64,000 nt of DNA from DATHRK01 sp035465395 (GCA_035465395.1 DATHRK010000102.1:11185-75184), one strand, 5' to 3'; counted from the stretch's first letter, positions 16,811 through 25,439 are shown. Translations and numbers: made by a program. Notes: generated by a model not told the origin, from the letters alone.

Positions 16811-18813
16811 CGCGAGGGCTCCGCGATGACCGTCACGATCCGGCCGGGGCCGACCGGGACGTCCGCCAGGGGCCGCGTCTCGCGCACCACGCCCTCGCCC
16901 TCCACGACGACGCCCAGCCCCAGTCCGTGCAGGCGGCGGGCCGCGTCCCGCACCGGCAGCCCGCTCACGTCCGGGACCGGCACCAGCACTCCCGACTCGC
17001 CCGGGGCCGGCCGGGGGCCGTCCAGCGCGAGGACGAACGGCCCCGCGTTCCGAGCAGGCGACGATGCTCCCACCGCCGGGGCGCTGGACACCAGGCGGAC
17101 GCCGTCCGCCGACCACGCGTCCGTGGGGCGGGCCAGGGGTCGCCGGTCGATCGGCGCCGCCCGCGCGGCGAGCAGCGCGGCGAGGGTCTCGCGCGAGACC
17201 GGGGCGGCGGTGGCCCCGCCGTAGTAGGCCCCGCCGGTCGGCTCGTCCAGCTTCACCAGGATCACGAGCTGCGGATCGACCGCCGGAAAGAAGCCGACGA
17301 ACGTCGCCGTGTAGGCGCCGGTGCGATAGACGCCGCCCGCGGTCCGGCGCGCCGTGCCCGTCTTGCCGGCCACGGTGAACTCGCCGAGCGACGCACGCTT
17401 CCCGGTCCCGTCGCGGACGACGTCGGCGAGCGCCTCGCCGATCTGGCCCGCGACGCCTTCGGAGACGACCCTGCGGAGCCGGTTGCGCTCGACCGAGCGC
17501 ACCGCGCGGCCGTCGGTGCGGCGCACCTCGCGCAGCAGGCGCGGCTCCACGAGGGTGCCGCCGTTCGCCAGCGCGGCGTACCCCATGGCGAGCTGCAGCG
17601 GCGTGACGGCGACCTCGTAGCCCATCGCCAGACTGGCGCGCGTGTAGGCGGACCAGCGGCCGGGGCGCCGCAGGGTTCCCGACGCCTCGGACGGGTACGG
17701 CACGCCGGTGGGCGAGCCCAGCCCGAACCCACGGAGGCCGTCGTACTGCTGCGCCGGCTCGAGCAGGTCCGACAGCTTCGCCATCGCGATGTTGGACGAG
17801 TAGCGCAGCGCGTCGTGGACGGTCAGCCAGCCGTACCCGTGCACGTCGCGGATGGTGCGGCCGCGCGCCGTGTACACGCCGTGCTCGGCGAACACGCTGT
17901 CGTCCATCGCCGCGCGCCGGTTCTCGAGCAGCGCGGCCACCGTGAATGGCTTCAGCGTGGAGCCGGGCTCATACGGGTCGGTCACGCCGGTCCAGTGGCG
18001 ATTGCCGTCGCGCTGGCGGCTCGCGGCCGCAAGGATGTCCCCGTTCCAGGGGTCGATCAGCAGGAGGTCGCCGCCGCTGGCGTTGTTGTCCCGCACCGCG
18101 TCTCGCAGCGCCTCGTGCGCGATCTCCTGCAGGTCGACGTCGATCGTCAGGACGACGTCGTTCCCGGCCACCGGCTCCGCGACGCGCAGCTCCACCCCGG
18201 GGATCGGTCTACCGGTCGCGTCCCTTCGTACCACCGCGGACCCCTCCTGTCCGCGCAGGAGCGTATCCAGCTCCTGCTCCACGCCCCCGAGCGGGCGCCC
18301 GTCGCCGGAGAGGCGACCCAGAACCTCGAGCCCGAGCTCGCCGTGCGGATGGAACCGCTCCAGCACGCGCTCGAAGTAGACGCCCCGCACGTCGGCGAGG
18401 CGCTCCCGCACGGGGGCGCCGTAGCGATTGGGCAGAACGACCCAGCTTCGCTTGGGGTCCACGGCGCGACGCGCGCGCCGCCGGTCGATACCCAAGGCCT
18501 CCACCAGGGCATCGGCCGTCCCGTCGGGATCCCGCAGCTCGCGAGGAGCCACGGAGATGCGAAAGGCTTCCTGGCTGACGGCGAGAGGCACGCCCTCGCG
18601 GTCGTAGATGGTTCCACGCGGCGCGGGCAGGGCCCGGCGCGCGGCATGCTGTCCCTCGGCCCGCGATTGCCAATCCGCCGTCTGCACCGCCTGCAGCTGG
18701 ACGACCCGCGCGGCGATCAGGAGTCCGCCTCCGAGCAGCGCGGCGAGGAGCGTGATGCGTCGTAGTCGGCCCACCGGCGCCGCGTCCGAGCCACCCCGCC
18801 GCGCGCGGCTCAC
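16807..18813 (-). CDS. ftsI: Septal transpeptidase FtsI (class B penicillin-binding protein) with C-terminal PASTA domain
   Basis: The D,D-transpeptidase of the divisome. The 668-residue product has an N-terminal membrane anchor (about 20-36), the PBP dimerisation region with RGTIYDREG, and the transpeptidase domain with STLK (285-288, catalytic serine), SSN (339-341) and KTG (484-486). A single PASTA domain follows (about 608-665, beginning VPVPDVSGLPVRDA). PASTA tails are common on monofunctional PBPs outside Proteobacteria and may sense the wall. The GTG start overlaps the ftsL stop (GTGA). Confidence 0.95.
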   Translation of the reverse strand: MSRARRGGSDAAPVGRLRRITLLAALLGGGLLIAARVVQLQAVQTADWQSRAEGQHAARRALPAPRGTIYDREGVPLAVSQEAFRISVAPRELRDPDGTADALVEALGIDRRRARRAVDPKRSWVVLPNRYGAPVRERLADVRGVYFERVLERFHPHGELGLEVLGRLSGDGRPLGGVEQELDTLLRGQEGSAVVRRDATGRPIPGVELRVAEPVAGNDVVLTIDVDLQEIAHEALRDAVRDNNASGGDLLLIDPWNGDILAAASRQRDGNRHWTGVTDPYEPGSTLKPFTVAALLENRRAAMDDSVFAEHGVYTARGRTIRDVHGYGWLTVHDALRYSSNIAMAKLSDLLEPAQQYDGLRGFGLGSPTGVPYPSEASGTLRRPGRWSAYTRASLAMGYEVAVTPLQLAMGYAALANGGTLVEPRLLREVRRTDGRAVRSVERNRLRRVVSEGVAGQIGEALADVVRDGTGKRASLGEFTVAGKTGTARRTAGGVYRTGAYTATFVGFFPAVDPQLVILVKLDEPTGGAYYGGATAAPVSRETLAALLAARAAPIDRRPLARPTDAWSADGVRLVSSAPAVGASSPARNAGPFVLALDGPRPAPGESGVLVPVPDVSGLPVRDAARRLHGLGLGVVVEGEGVVRETRPLADVPVGPGRIVTVIAEPSR

Positions 18814-19148
18814 TCGCCCTCCCCGAAGGTCGAGCCCGGTGGGTCGGAGTCGATCTGCAGTAGGACGAGCTCGTCGGATCCGGTCGGCACGTGCAGGCCC
18901 AGATGCGCCCGCGCGAAGGGCTCCACCCGGCCGCGGCTCTCCAGGTACTGGATCTTCCGGGCCAGCTCGAAGTGCTCACCTTTCGCCAGGGCCAGCCCGC
19001 GCCGGACCTCCTCCAGGGCGCGCAGCGACTCGAGTGCCCGGCTCTGACGCCACACCACGAGGCTCAGCGCCGCCAGCAGAGCCGCGAAGCCCAGCGCGAT
19101 GCCCAGGCTCCCCAATCCGCGCCGCCGCGCGGGATCGGGCCGCGTCAC
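18810..19148 (-). CDS. ftsL: FtsL-like septum protein
   Basis: A small bitopic protein of 112 residues: a basic cytosolic N-terminus, one transmembrane helix (about 14-33), then a heptad-rich coiled coil (about 38-75) and a short polar tail. This is the FtsL/FtsB pattern, and the position between rsmH and ftsI is the classic ftsL slot. Sequence conservation in the family is too low for motif proof. The GTG start (19146-19148) overlaps the rsmH stop (GTGA). It probably pairs with an FtsB encoded elsewhere and with FtsQ. Confidence 0.85.
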   Translation of the reverse strand: MTRPDPARRRGLGSLGIALGFAALLAALSLVVWRQSRALESLRALEEVRRGLALAKGEHFELARKIQYLESRGRVEPFARAHLGLHVPTGSDELVLLQIDSDPPGSTFGEGE

Positions 19149-20074
19149 GCGGCCTTGCGCCAGGCGCGCAGACGCGCGCTTCGCGATCGCGGGTTGGCGG
19201 CGACCTCGGCCGGTTCGGGCCGGATCGGCTTGCGGGTCAGCACGTCTCCGAGCCGTCGGCCTCGGCACGCACACACGGGCAACGCCGGCGGGCAGACGCA
19301 GTCGCGGCTCCACTCGCGGAACGAGTGCTTCACCGCGCGGTCCTCGAGGGAGTGGTACGACAGGACGGCCAGGATGCCGCCCGGCGCGAGCGCATCGCGC
19401 AGCTTCGGTAGCGCCCGCTCGAGCCGCTCGAGCTCGCCGTTGACGGCGATGCGGAGGGCCTGGAAGATGCGCGCCTTGTCGGCGGGCTTCATCGTCGGGC
19501 CGAGCGCGGCGCGCGCGGCACCCACGAGGTCGTCGCTCGTGGCGAAGGATCGGTTGGCCCGGCGGCGGACGATCTCCGCCGCGAGCCTGCGCGCGCGCGG
19601 TTCCTCCGCGTACGCGTGAAAAAGATCGGCCAGGGCGCCCTCGGACCATCCGTTGAGCACGTCCGCTCCGGTCGGACCGTGCTGCTCCTCCCCACCCATC
19701 CTCATATCCAAGGGCGCGCCTGGCTCGAACGTGAATCCGCGGCCGGCGTCGTCCAGCTGCCTCGACGAGACGCCGAGGTCCAACAGCGCCCCGGCGAGCG
19801 GGACGTCGATCGCTTCGGCTGCGACGTCGAACTCGGAGCGTCGCACCTCGGCGCGGGGCCCGAAGCGGTCCAGACGCCGCCTCGCCTCCTCTACAGCAGC
19901 GGGATCCCGGTCCACCCCCATCACCCTCGCCTCCGCTCCGCGCTCGAGGATCGCCTCCGCGTGCCCACCGCCGCCCGCGGTCCCATCGAAGAACACCCCG
20001 CCCCGTTCGGGGACCAGCACCTCGAGGACTTCGCGCACCATCACCGGCGCGTGGAAGCCCCCGCCCGGGATCAC
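19145..20074 (-). CDS. rsmH: 16S rRNA (cytosine1402-N4)-methyltransferase RsmH
   Basis: Methylates N4 of C1402 in the decoding centre, using S-adenosylmethionine. The 309-residue product shows FHAPVMVREVLEVL at the N-terminus, the SAM-binding DGTAGGGGHAEAIL, LLDLGVSSRQLD, RGFTF and the C-terminal LSYHSLEDRAVK, all diagnostic of RsmH (MraW). The GTG start (20072-20074) overlaps the mraZ stop (GTGA). It is the second gene of the dcw cluster, as in most bacteria. Confidence 0.96.
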   Translation of the reverse strand: MIPGGGFHAPVMVREVLEVLVPERGGVFFDGTAGGGGHAEAILERGAEARVMGVDRDPAAVEEARRRLDRFGPRAEVRRSEFDVAAEAIDVPLAGALLDLGVSSRQLDDAGRGFTFEPGAPLDMRMGGEEQHGPTGADVLNGWSEGALADLFHAYAEEPRARRLAAEIVRRRANRSFATSDDLVGAARAALGPTMKPADKARIFQALRIAVNGELERLERALPKLRDALAPGGILAVLSYHSLEDRAVKHSFREWSRDCVCPPALPVCACRGRRLGDVLTRKPIRPEPAEVAANPRSRSARLRAWRKAA

Positions 20075-20502
20075 AGGAAGATCTGCGGCGTGAACTCGCC
20101 GAAGTCTCCTGCCTCCTTTTGCACCGCGCGCTCGAACGCGGCGGGGTTCCAAAGCTCGATGCGGTCGATGGCCCCGATCAGCTGCACCTGCCCGTCGAGA
20201 CCCGCGGCCTCCTGCAGGCGGGACGGAATGAGGATCCGTCCCTGGCTGTCGGGGGTGACCTCGACCGCGTTCGCCATCTTGTTGAGGACCCACATGCGCG
20301 TGTCCGGCTTCCGCCGCACCAACTCGCGCAGCCGTTCCTCCACCTCGCTCCAGGTCGTCTCCGGAAAGAGCGTGAGGGCCGGGCCGTTCACCTGCGCCAG
20401 GACGAACCGCGGTTCCCTCGTGCCTCGACGGAACACGGCAGGCATGCTCACGCGACCTTTCTCGTCGAGCGAGTGCACGAATGAGCCGAGATAGCTCACC
20501 AT
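20071..20502 (-). CDS. mraZ: Transcriptional regulator MraZ
   Basis: A ring-forming AbrB-like DNA-binding protein that represses its own dcw operon. The 143-residue product contains two MraZ repeats: LGSFVHSLDEKGRVSMPAVFR at the N-terminus and DSQGRILIPSRLQEAAGL in the second half. The ATG at 20500-20502 places the conserved [FY]LG motif at the usual distance from the N-terminus. An upstream ATG (20527-20529) would add nine residues and cannot be excluded; a still longer start lies inside the -10 box and is impossible for the transcript proposed here. Confidence 0.93.
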   Translation of the reverse strand: MVSYLGSFVHSLDEKGRVSMPAVFRRGTREPRFVLAQVNGPALTLFPETTWSEVEERLRELVRRKPDTRMWVLNKMANAVEVTPDSQGRILIPSRLQEAAGLDGQVQLIGAIDRIELWNPAAFERAVQKEAGDFGEFTPQIFL

Positions 20503-20574
20503 GCGGCTGCCGTGGTCTGCGTCGTCCATGCGGTCTCGATGTTGGGGGAGCCGGCGGGCATTCGTGCCAGGATT

Positions 20575-20599
20575 CCCCATAATCCCCCACTTCTCCCCA
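20575..20599 (-). promoter_or_regulatory. MraZ operator: three TGGGG boxes at 10-bp period
   Basis: On the minus strand three TGGGG boxes lie at 20595-20599, 20585-20589 and 20575-20579, each separated by exactly five bases. This is the arrangement described for MraZ binding repeats (TGGGN boxes with 5-bp spacers). They sit between the promoter and mraZ, in the early transcribed leader. Further TGGGG copies at 20608-20612 and 20627-20631 are off the 10-bp phase. Binding by the MraZ encoded just downstream is inferred. Confidence 0.8.
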
Positions 20600-20611
20600 C
20601 TCGGCCGCCCC

Positions 20612-20640
20612 ATAGTACCCCGCGCCCCCCACTACGTCAA
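20612..20640 (-). promoter_or_regulatory. Sigma70-type promoter of the dcw operon
   Basis: TTGACG (20635-20640) and TACTAT (20612-20617) are separated by 17 bases, close to the housekeeping consensus and the best such match I noticed in the window. The predicted start, near 20605, is about 100 bases before the mraZ ATG and just upstream of the MraZ boxes. All genes down to ftsA, and probably to ftsZ or ftsY, could be read from it. Confidence 0.75.
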
Positions 20641-20780
20641 GCCTTTCTCCCACATCGTCCCGACGGCCCGGAAACGGCACCGCCAGCGGCCGGTTCGCCC
20701 TCGCAGGAGGGGCCCCTCGTGGCACCCTCGACTCGCCCACTCGCCGGGCTCCAGGCCGACGACGGGTCAACCGGATGTGC

Positions 20781-20810
20781 GAAGGGCGCCCCCGCTCGGG
20801 GACGCCCTTC
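20781..20810. terminator. Strong hairpin upstream of the dcw promoter
   Basis: GAAGGGCG-C-CCCC, loop GCTC, GGGG-A-CGCCCTTC: 12 paired bases with one mismatch. It lies between the TPR gene and the mraZ promoter, about 150 bases past the TPR stop. No T-tract is present on either strand. It may be a U-independent terminator or 3'-end stabiliser for the TPR transcript. Confidence 0.45.
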
Positions 20811-20876
20811 ACGACGTTGGAATCACCACCGCCCGCCGGTAACCTCAGGGCGCAGGCCGTACGCGCCGGAACGCGA

Positions 20877-20907
20877 CGAGGGGGGCGCCGCACGGGCGCC
20901 CCCCTCG
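20877..20907. terminator. Strong hairpin 55 bases past the TPR-protein stop
   Basis: A 13-bp perfect GC stem (arm CGAGGGGGGCGCC, loop GCACG) lies directly downstream of the minus-strand TPR gene. No T-run follows in the minus direction. With the hairpin at 20781-20810 it forms a tandem pair that would insulate the dcw operon from read-through. It is the most likely end of the TPR transcript. Confidence 0.5.
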
Positions 20908-20961
20908 AAATGTCCAGCGATCCCCCGGCGCGTGGCGTGGCCACCGCCGGGTGTGGCGGCG

Positions 20962-22716
20962 TCAGCGACCCCGCCGGATGACCGCCTCCTGAATGTCGAT
21001 GTACTGGTCCGTCGCGCTCCGCAGGTTCGCCAGGTTGGCGGCCTGTTCCTGATACGCGCCGGCGTTCCCGAGGTACTGCTTCGCCCGCTGGAACAGCGGC
21101 AGCGCGCGGCGCGCGGTCGCGGCGGTCTCACCGTCCTGCGTCGCGATGCCCCACTGCAGCAGCGAGTAGCCGGCGAAGAAGCTGATCTGCGCGCGGAAGG
21201 GCGCGGACTCGGCGAGCTGCAGCGCCTCCTCCAGGGCCGGCACCGCGGCGCTCCAGTTCTTGGCCTGGTACGGACCGTTGATCGCGCTCGCGAAGAGCAG
21301 GCGCGCTGCCTCGTCGCCGCCAATGCTGCCGTCGGCGATCGCCCGCTCGAGGTACTGCCGCGCGTCGTCCATGCGCTTCTCGGCGACCAGCCACGACGCG
21401 ATCAGGCCGTCGTAGTTGGCGCCCGCGGGGTCCTTTTCCTTGGCCAGGAGCAGCGTCTCGATGGCGCGATCCAGGTCGCCGTTGGTCCGCTGCAGGCTGG
21501 CCACCTGTCGCAGGACCGTCGGGTCGTCCGGATAGAGCGCGATCGCGACCTCGCCGATCTCCGTGGCGCGCGGCCCCTGCCCCACCTTGGGCAGCGCGAT
21601 CATCATGTTCTTCAGCAGGGTGACGTCCGCCGAATCGGGATTCTCGGCGTACACCGGCTCGTAGGCGTCGGCGGCGGTCTGGTAGAGCTCGAGGGCGAGG
21701 GCCGAATCGGGCATCTCCTGCGTCTCCAGCTGCTGCGCCTGGGCGACGGAGAAGTGCCCGATGTAGAGCTTCAGCGTCGCGTCCTCGGGCGCGTGCTCCA
21801 CGCCTTCCTGCGCGAGCGCCAGCGCGGCCGCCGGATCGCCGTTGTTCATCAGGTCCAGCGCGACGCGGATGCGGATGTCGGTGTTCGTCGGGTCCAGCTC
21901 CAGCATGTGACGGTAGTAGCCCAGCGCCATCTCGCTCTCGCCGAGGAGCGTGGCCGCGTACCCGGCGCTCTGCAACGCCCCTTCGTGCACGGGGTTCTGC
22001 TCGAGGACGGCGTCGAAGTCGGCGAGGGCTTCGCGCAGACGGGCGTTCCTGGCGGCCGAGTCGCCGTTGGTCCCGTCCATGCCCTCGGCCATGCCGAGCT
22101 TGGCACGGCCGCGGGCGTACAGGGCGCTGACCATGGTCGGGTTGATCGACAGCGCGGACTCGCAGGTCTCCAGCGCCCGCTCCCACTGCTGGCTGCCGAC
22201 GTACTCCACGCATATGGAGGCCCTGCGCAGCTGCTGCACGTAGTTCTGGAAAGCCATGTGGATCCGGGACGCCGCTTCGTCGTCGTCCGAGCTACTGAAT
22301 TGCGGCACGGCGAACGGGTCGCCGCTTCGCGCGCCCTGGAAGCTGGCGTCGACGGTGCGGCTGTTCCCGGCCTTGCTGTACTGGCCGCAGAAGATGATCT
22401 CGACGTTCATCTGGACGGCGAGCTGCCGCCACTGGATGCACCCCATGTCATCCTCGTCGAGACCGTATTTCCGCAGCGCGTCGCGGACCTCGCGCGACTC
22501 GACCGAGACGTGCGTGTCCATGTCGTCGATCAGGTCGCGAAGCTTGTCGGCGACGTCTTCGCCGAAGTCGTCGTCCGCCCCCGCCGCCGGCTCCATGTTG
22601 GGGATCAGCACCTTGAACCGGCCCTGGGCCTGGACGGGCAAGACAAGGACGAATGCCGCCACGAGCGTCAGGCACGGGACGAGCGCTGTGGCGCGCTTGA
22701 GGGCGTCCGGGATCAT
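20962..22716 (-). CDS. Exported CsgG/FlgO-like plus tetratricopeptide-repeat protein
   Basis: A 584-residue protein with a signal peptide (about 1-31, ending VQAQ). The next 130 residues (RFKVLIPNM..., with FGEDVADKLRDLI and VEIIFCGQYSK) resemble the FlgO/CsgG-type fold used in outer-membrane assembly proteins. From about residue 170 to the end it is a run of tetratricopeptide repeats. The ATG at 22714-22716 gives a clean signal peptide and has GGAG 10 bases upstream; an in-frame ATG ten codons earlier lacks a ribosome site. It stands alone, divergent from the DUF4105 gene. The function is unknown, probably a periplasmic or lipoprotein-like scaffold. Confidence 0.8.
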   Translation of the reverse strand: MIPDALKRATALVPCLTLVAAFVLVLPVQAQGRFKVLIPNMEPAAGADDDFGEDVADKLRDLIDDMDTHVSVESREVRDALRKYGLDEDDMGCIQWRQLAVQMNVEIIFCGQYSKAGNSRTVDASFQGARSGDPFAVPQFSSSDDDEAASRIHMAFQNYVQQLRRASICVEYVGSQQWERALETCESALSINPTMVSALYARGRAKLGMAEGMDGTNGDSAARNARLREALADFDAVLEQNPVHEGALQSAGYAATLLGESEMALGYYRHMLELDPTNTDIRIRVALDLMNNGDPAAALALAQEGVEHAPEDATLKLYIGHFSVAQAQQLETQEMPDSALALELYQTAADAYEPVYAENPDSADVTLLKNMMIALPKVGQGPRATEIGEVAIALYPDDPTVLRQVASLQRTNGDLDRAIETLLLAKEKDPAGANYDGLIASWLVAEKRMDDARQYLERAIADGSIGGDEAARLLFASAINGPYQAKNWSAAVPALEEALQLAESAPFRAQISFFAGYSLLQWGIATQDGETAATARRALPLFQRAKQYLGNAGAYQEQAANLANLRSATDQYIDIQEAVIRRGR

Positions 22717-23090
22717 GGGGTGGTTTCTCCGATCGCGTGTCTTCATCAGTAGCGGTCGCGGCACGAGCCGCGGCGCGCGACGTTCTAGATAACCCGTTTC
22801 AGGGCCTTTTGTTCGGGCCTGCGGGCCAAACCGTCGACATTACCCGGCGGTACTTCTTCCCGCAACCCGATTCGTGCGTGCTCCGACCCATCTTCGAAGC
22901 AAGGCGCGGGCCAACCCCGCGCGCTCGGCCGGCAGGACCGCTCTTTGCCTGGCGATGGCGCGCAAAAGGGGGCCGTACGATATTGTGCTCGCCGCCGTGG
23001 CGGTCGCCGCTGCGACTCCGCCTGTGCCGTCCAGGCCTCACCCGGAGAACGCTTCTGTCCCATCACAGTGACAGCTCGACCGACGGCGCG
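22717..23090. other. Divergent intergenic region, no gene seen
   Basis: 374 bases separate the divergently transcribed TPR and DUF4105 genes and must hold promoters for both. I see no strong match to a sigma70 promoter. The best minus-strand candidate is TTGCGG (22860-22865), then 17 bases, then TAATGT (22837-22842), which is weak. An A/T-rich patch near 22775-22815 (GTTATCTAG on the minus strand) is notable in this GC-rich context. Confidence 0.4.
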
Positions 23091-24392
23091 GTGATCGCCC
23101 ACCGCGCCCATCGCACGGGTCGCGCCCACCGCGCCCGCCGGACGCTCGCGGCGCTGGCGATCGGCACCGCCGTCTGCGTCCAGGCCGGCGTGGCGCAGAC
23201 GCCGCGAGCGCCGGTGCAGACCCAGGACTCCGTGGGCCCCGGCGTCTATCTGGTGACCTTCGGACCGGGCGAGGCGATCTGGGAGAAGTTCGGACACAAC
23301 GGCATCTGGATCCGCGATCCGGAACTGGGCGTGGACCGGCTCTTCGACTGGGGCCGCTTCTCCTTCGGCGACGGCTTCGTCGGCCGCTTCCTGCAGGGCT
23401 ACCTGCGCTACTGGATGGGATCGGGCCCGGCGTCCGCCTATTTCGACCTCTACGAGCGGGAGGACCGGTCCATCTGGGTGCAGGAGCTGGCGCTGACGGC
23501 GGCCGAGCGCCGCTCGCTGCTGGCTTCCCTGAGCGCGCTGGACACCGACGCCAACCGCTTCTATCGCTACAACTACTATCTGGACAACTGCTCCACGCGC
23601 GTGCGCGACGTCCTCGATGCCCTGACCGGCGGAGCGCTGGCCGCGCGCCTTCTCGCGGAGCCGGCGGAGGGCACCTACCGCTTTCACACGCAGCGACTCA
23701 CGGCCGGCAGTGCGCTGACCAACGCCGGCCTCTTGCTCGCCCTGGGGCCCCGGGTCGACGCGCCCGCGACGGCGTGGGACGAGGCCTTCGTGCCGATGGT
23801 GCTCCGCGAGCACGTGCGAAACGCGGTCATCGCGGGGGCGGCGGGCGCGGAGCGACCGCTGGTCACACGCGAGTGGACGCTCTACGAGGCCCGCCGGCAG
23901 CCGCCTCCGGACGCGCCGCCGAGGCTGCTCCTGCGCCTGGCCGTCATCGGGCTCGGTCTGGCCCTCGTGCTTGTCGTCCTGGGAGCCCGCGCCCAGGGCG
24001 GCGGTGCGCGCTTGCCGCTGGCGCTCGCGGTGGCGGCGTGGTGCGTCGTCGCCGGCGTTCTCGGCACCCTCATCGCGGGACTGTGGTTCGGCACCGAGCA
24101 CGTGTTCACGTACGGCAACGAGAACGTGGCGCAGATGAACCCGCTCTCCCTGGGCCTGGCCGTGCTGGGTCCGCTGGCCGTCCTGCGCGGCCGTCAGACG
24201 CGCCTGGTGGCCCTGCTCGCCGCGGCCATCGCCGCGGTGTCGCTGGCCGGATTCGTGCTCCAGGTGCTGCCCGGGCTGGACCAGGTGAACGGCGCCATCG
24301 TGGCGCTGTCCTTGCCCCCGCACCTGGCCACCGCGTGGGCGCTGCGTGGGCCCCAGGCGTACGGCTGGACGGCCCGGCGCGAGGACGGCTAG
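23091..24392 (+). CDS. DUF4105-domain membrane protein
   Basis: A 433-residue protein with an N-terminal signal sequence (RRTLAALAIGTAVCVQAG, about 17-34). A globular DUF4105 region follows (about 45-250, with GEAIWEKFGHNGIWI, FDWGRFSF and YYLDNCSTRVRDVLD), then five or six transmembrane helices to the C-terminus. The conserved H...N-C pattern (FGHN and DNCSTR) recalls NlpC/P60-like or papain-like active sites, but no activity is established. The GTG at 23091 gives a reasonable signal peptide; no good ribosome site is visible, so the start is uncertain. It is followed after 10 bases by the rhodanese gene. Confidence 0.8.
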   Translation: MIAHRAHRTGRAHRARRTLAALAIGTAVCVQAGVAQTPRAPVQTQDSVGPGVYLVTFGPGEAIWEKFGHNGIWIRDPELGVDRLFDWGRFSFGDGFVGRFLQGYLRYWMGSGPASAYFDLYEREDRSIWVQELALTAAERRSLLASLSALDTDANRFYRYNYYLDNCSTRVRDVLDALTGGALAARLLAEPAEGTYRFHTQRLTAGSALTNAGLLLALGPRVDAPATAWDEAFVPMVLREHVRNAVIAGAAGAERPLVTREWTLYEARRQPPPDAPPRLLLRLAVIGLGLALVLVVLGARAQGGGARLPLALAVAAWCVVAGVLGTLIAGLWFGTEHVFTYGNENVAQMNPLSLGLAVLGPLAVLRGRQTRLVALLAAAIAAVSLAGFVLQVLPGLDQVNGAIVALSLPPHLATAWALRGPQAYGWTARREDG

Positions 24393-24402
24393 CTTTGCCG
24401 CC

Positions 24403-24798
24403 ATGACCGCTGACGGCCACCGGCATTCTCCGGGCTTTCTCGCGCTGGTCGAGGAGGCCCGCGGGGGGATCCGCGAAACCGACCCACACGGCGTGCACAC
24501 AGACCTTGCCGCCGGTGAGGACTTCCACCTGATCGACGTCCGCGAGGACCGGGAGTGGAAACGAGGCCGCATTCCTGGAGCGGTGCATATCGGTCGCGGT
24601 GTGCTCGAGCGCGACATCGAGAAGCGGCTGCCGGACCGCGCGGCTCCGATCGTGCTGTATTGCGGTGGTGGATACCGCTCGGCTCTAGCAGCGGACAGTC
24701 TCGCGCGGATGGGCTACACGCAGGTCCGATCGATGAACGGCGGCTACCGCGGCTGGACCGGCGCCGGCTACCCGGTGGAAACGGATGACCATGGCTGA
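24403..24798 (+). CDS. Single-domain rhodanese (sulfurtransferase)
   Basis: A 131-residue cytosolic protein with one rhodanese domain: FHLIDVREDREWKRGRIPGA (about 45-64) and the active-site loop CGGGYRS, whose cysteine would carry the persulfide. Such proteins move sulfane sulfur or detoxify cyanide; the exact partner cannot be told. The stop overlaps the start of the LON-domain gene by 14 bases, so the two are translationally linked. Confidence 0.88.
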   Translation: MTADGHRHSPGFLALVEEARGGIRETDPHGVHTDLAAGEDFHLIDVREDREWKRGRIPGAVHIGRGVLERDIEKRLPDRAAPIVLYCGGGYRSALAADSLARMGYTQVRSMNGGYRGWTGAGYPVETDDHG

Positions 24799-25399
24799 AG
24801 ATCGAGCGCCCAGGCGACTGCCCCTGTTCGTGCTGCCGAGCGTGCTGTATCCGGGCATGCAGATGCCCTTGCACATCTTCGAGCCCCGCTATCGCCGCAT
24901 GGTGGCGCGTTGCCTGGAGTCCGATGGGTCGTTCGGGCTCGTTTACCACGACCCCGACGCGTCCGGGCCCTTCCTGATCGACGAGGGCCGCGTCGGCTGC
25001 GTCGCTCGCATCGTGGAGTTCAAGCCGATTCCCGACGGCCGCTCGCTCATCCTCATCGACGGTGTCGACCGCTTCGAGATTCGTGATGGCATCGAATCCG
25101 ACGAGCCCTACTACGAGGCGCTCGTCGTCCCCTGGGTGGACCACGCCGCGCCCTCGCCGGCGTTGCGGGCGCGGCGGACGGCGTCGATCGAGCTCTTCCG
25201 CGATGTCGCCACGCGCGCGATGGACCCCGGCGCGGAGCTGCCGGGATTCGATCCCGAGGCCGAGACATCGTTCGCGCTGGCCGAGAGGATCCACCTCGAG
25301 ATGGGGTGGAAGCAGGCGCTCCTGGAATCGCGCAGCGAGTTCGATCGGCTGGACCGCATCGATGCGGTCCTGCGGGCCGTTTTCTCCCGCTACGAGTAG
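24785..25399 (+). CDS. LON substrate-binding-domain protein (peptidase S16 N-terminal-like)
   Basis: A 204-residue protein consisting only of the N-terminal substrate-binding domain of Lon: LPLFVLPSVLYPGMQMPLHIFEPRYRRMV is the hallmark, with the helical tail to residue 204. There is no AAA+ or protease domain, so it is not Lon itself. Such stand-alone proteins are widespread and their role is not settled. The ATG at 24785 follows GGTGGAAACGG; a second ATG two codons later is possible. Confidence 0.88.
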   Translation: MTMAEDRAPRRLPLFVLPSVLYPGMQMPLHIFEPRYRRMVARCLESDGSFGLVYHDPDASGPFLIDEGRVGCVARIVEFKPIPDGRSLILIDGVDRFEIRDGIESDEPYYEALVVPWVDHAAPSPALRARRTASIELFRDVATRAMDPGAELPGFDPEAETSFALAERIHLEMGWKQALLESRSEFDRLDRIDAVLRAVFSRYE

Positions 25400-25439
25400 C
25401 GTTTCCCCCGGGTCGGCGCGCCCTCCGACCGCCCCCTCG

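Noticed and set aside
20503..20613. Longer MraZ starting at ATG 20611-20613
   Set aside because: That codon is part of the -10 box, upstream of the predicted transcript start, and the conserved MraZ N-terminus begins later.
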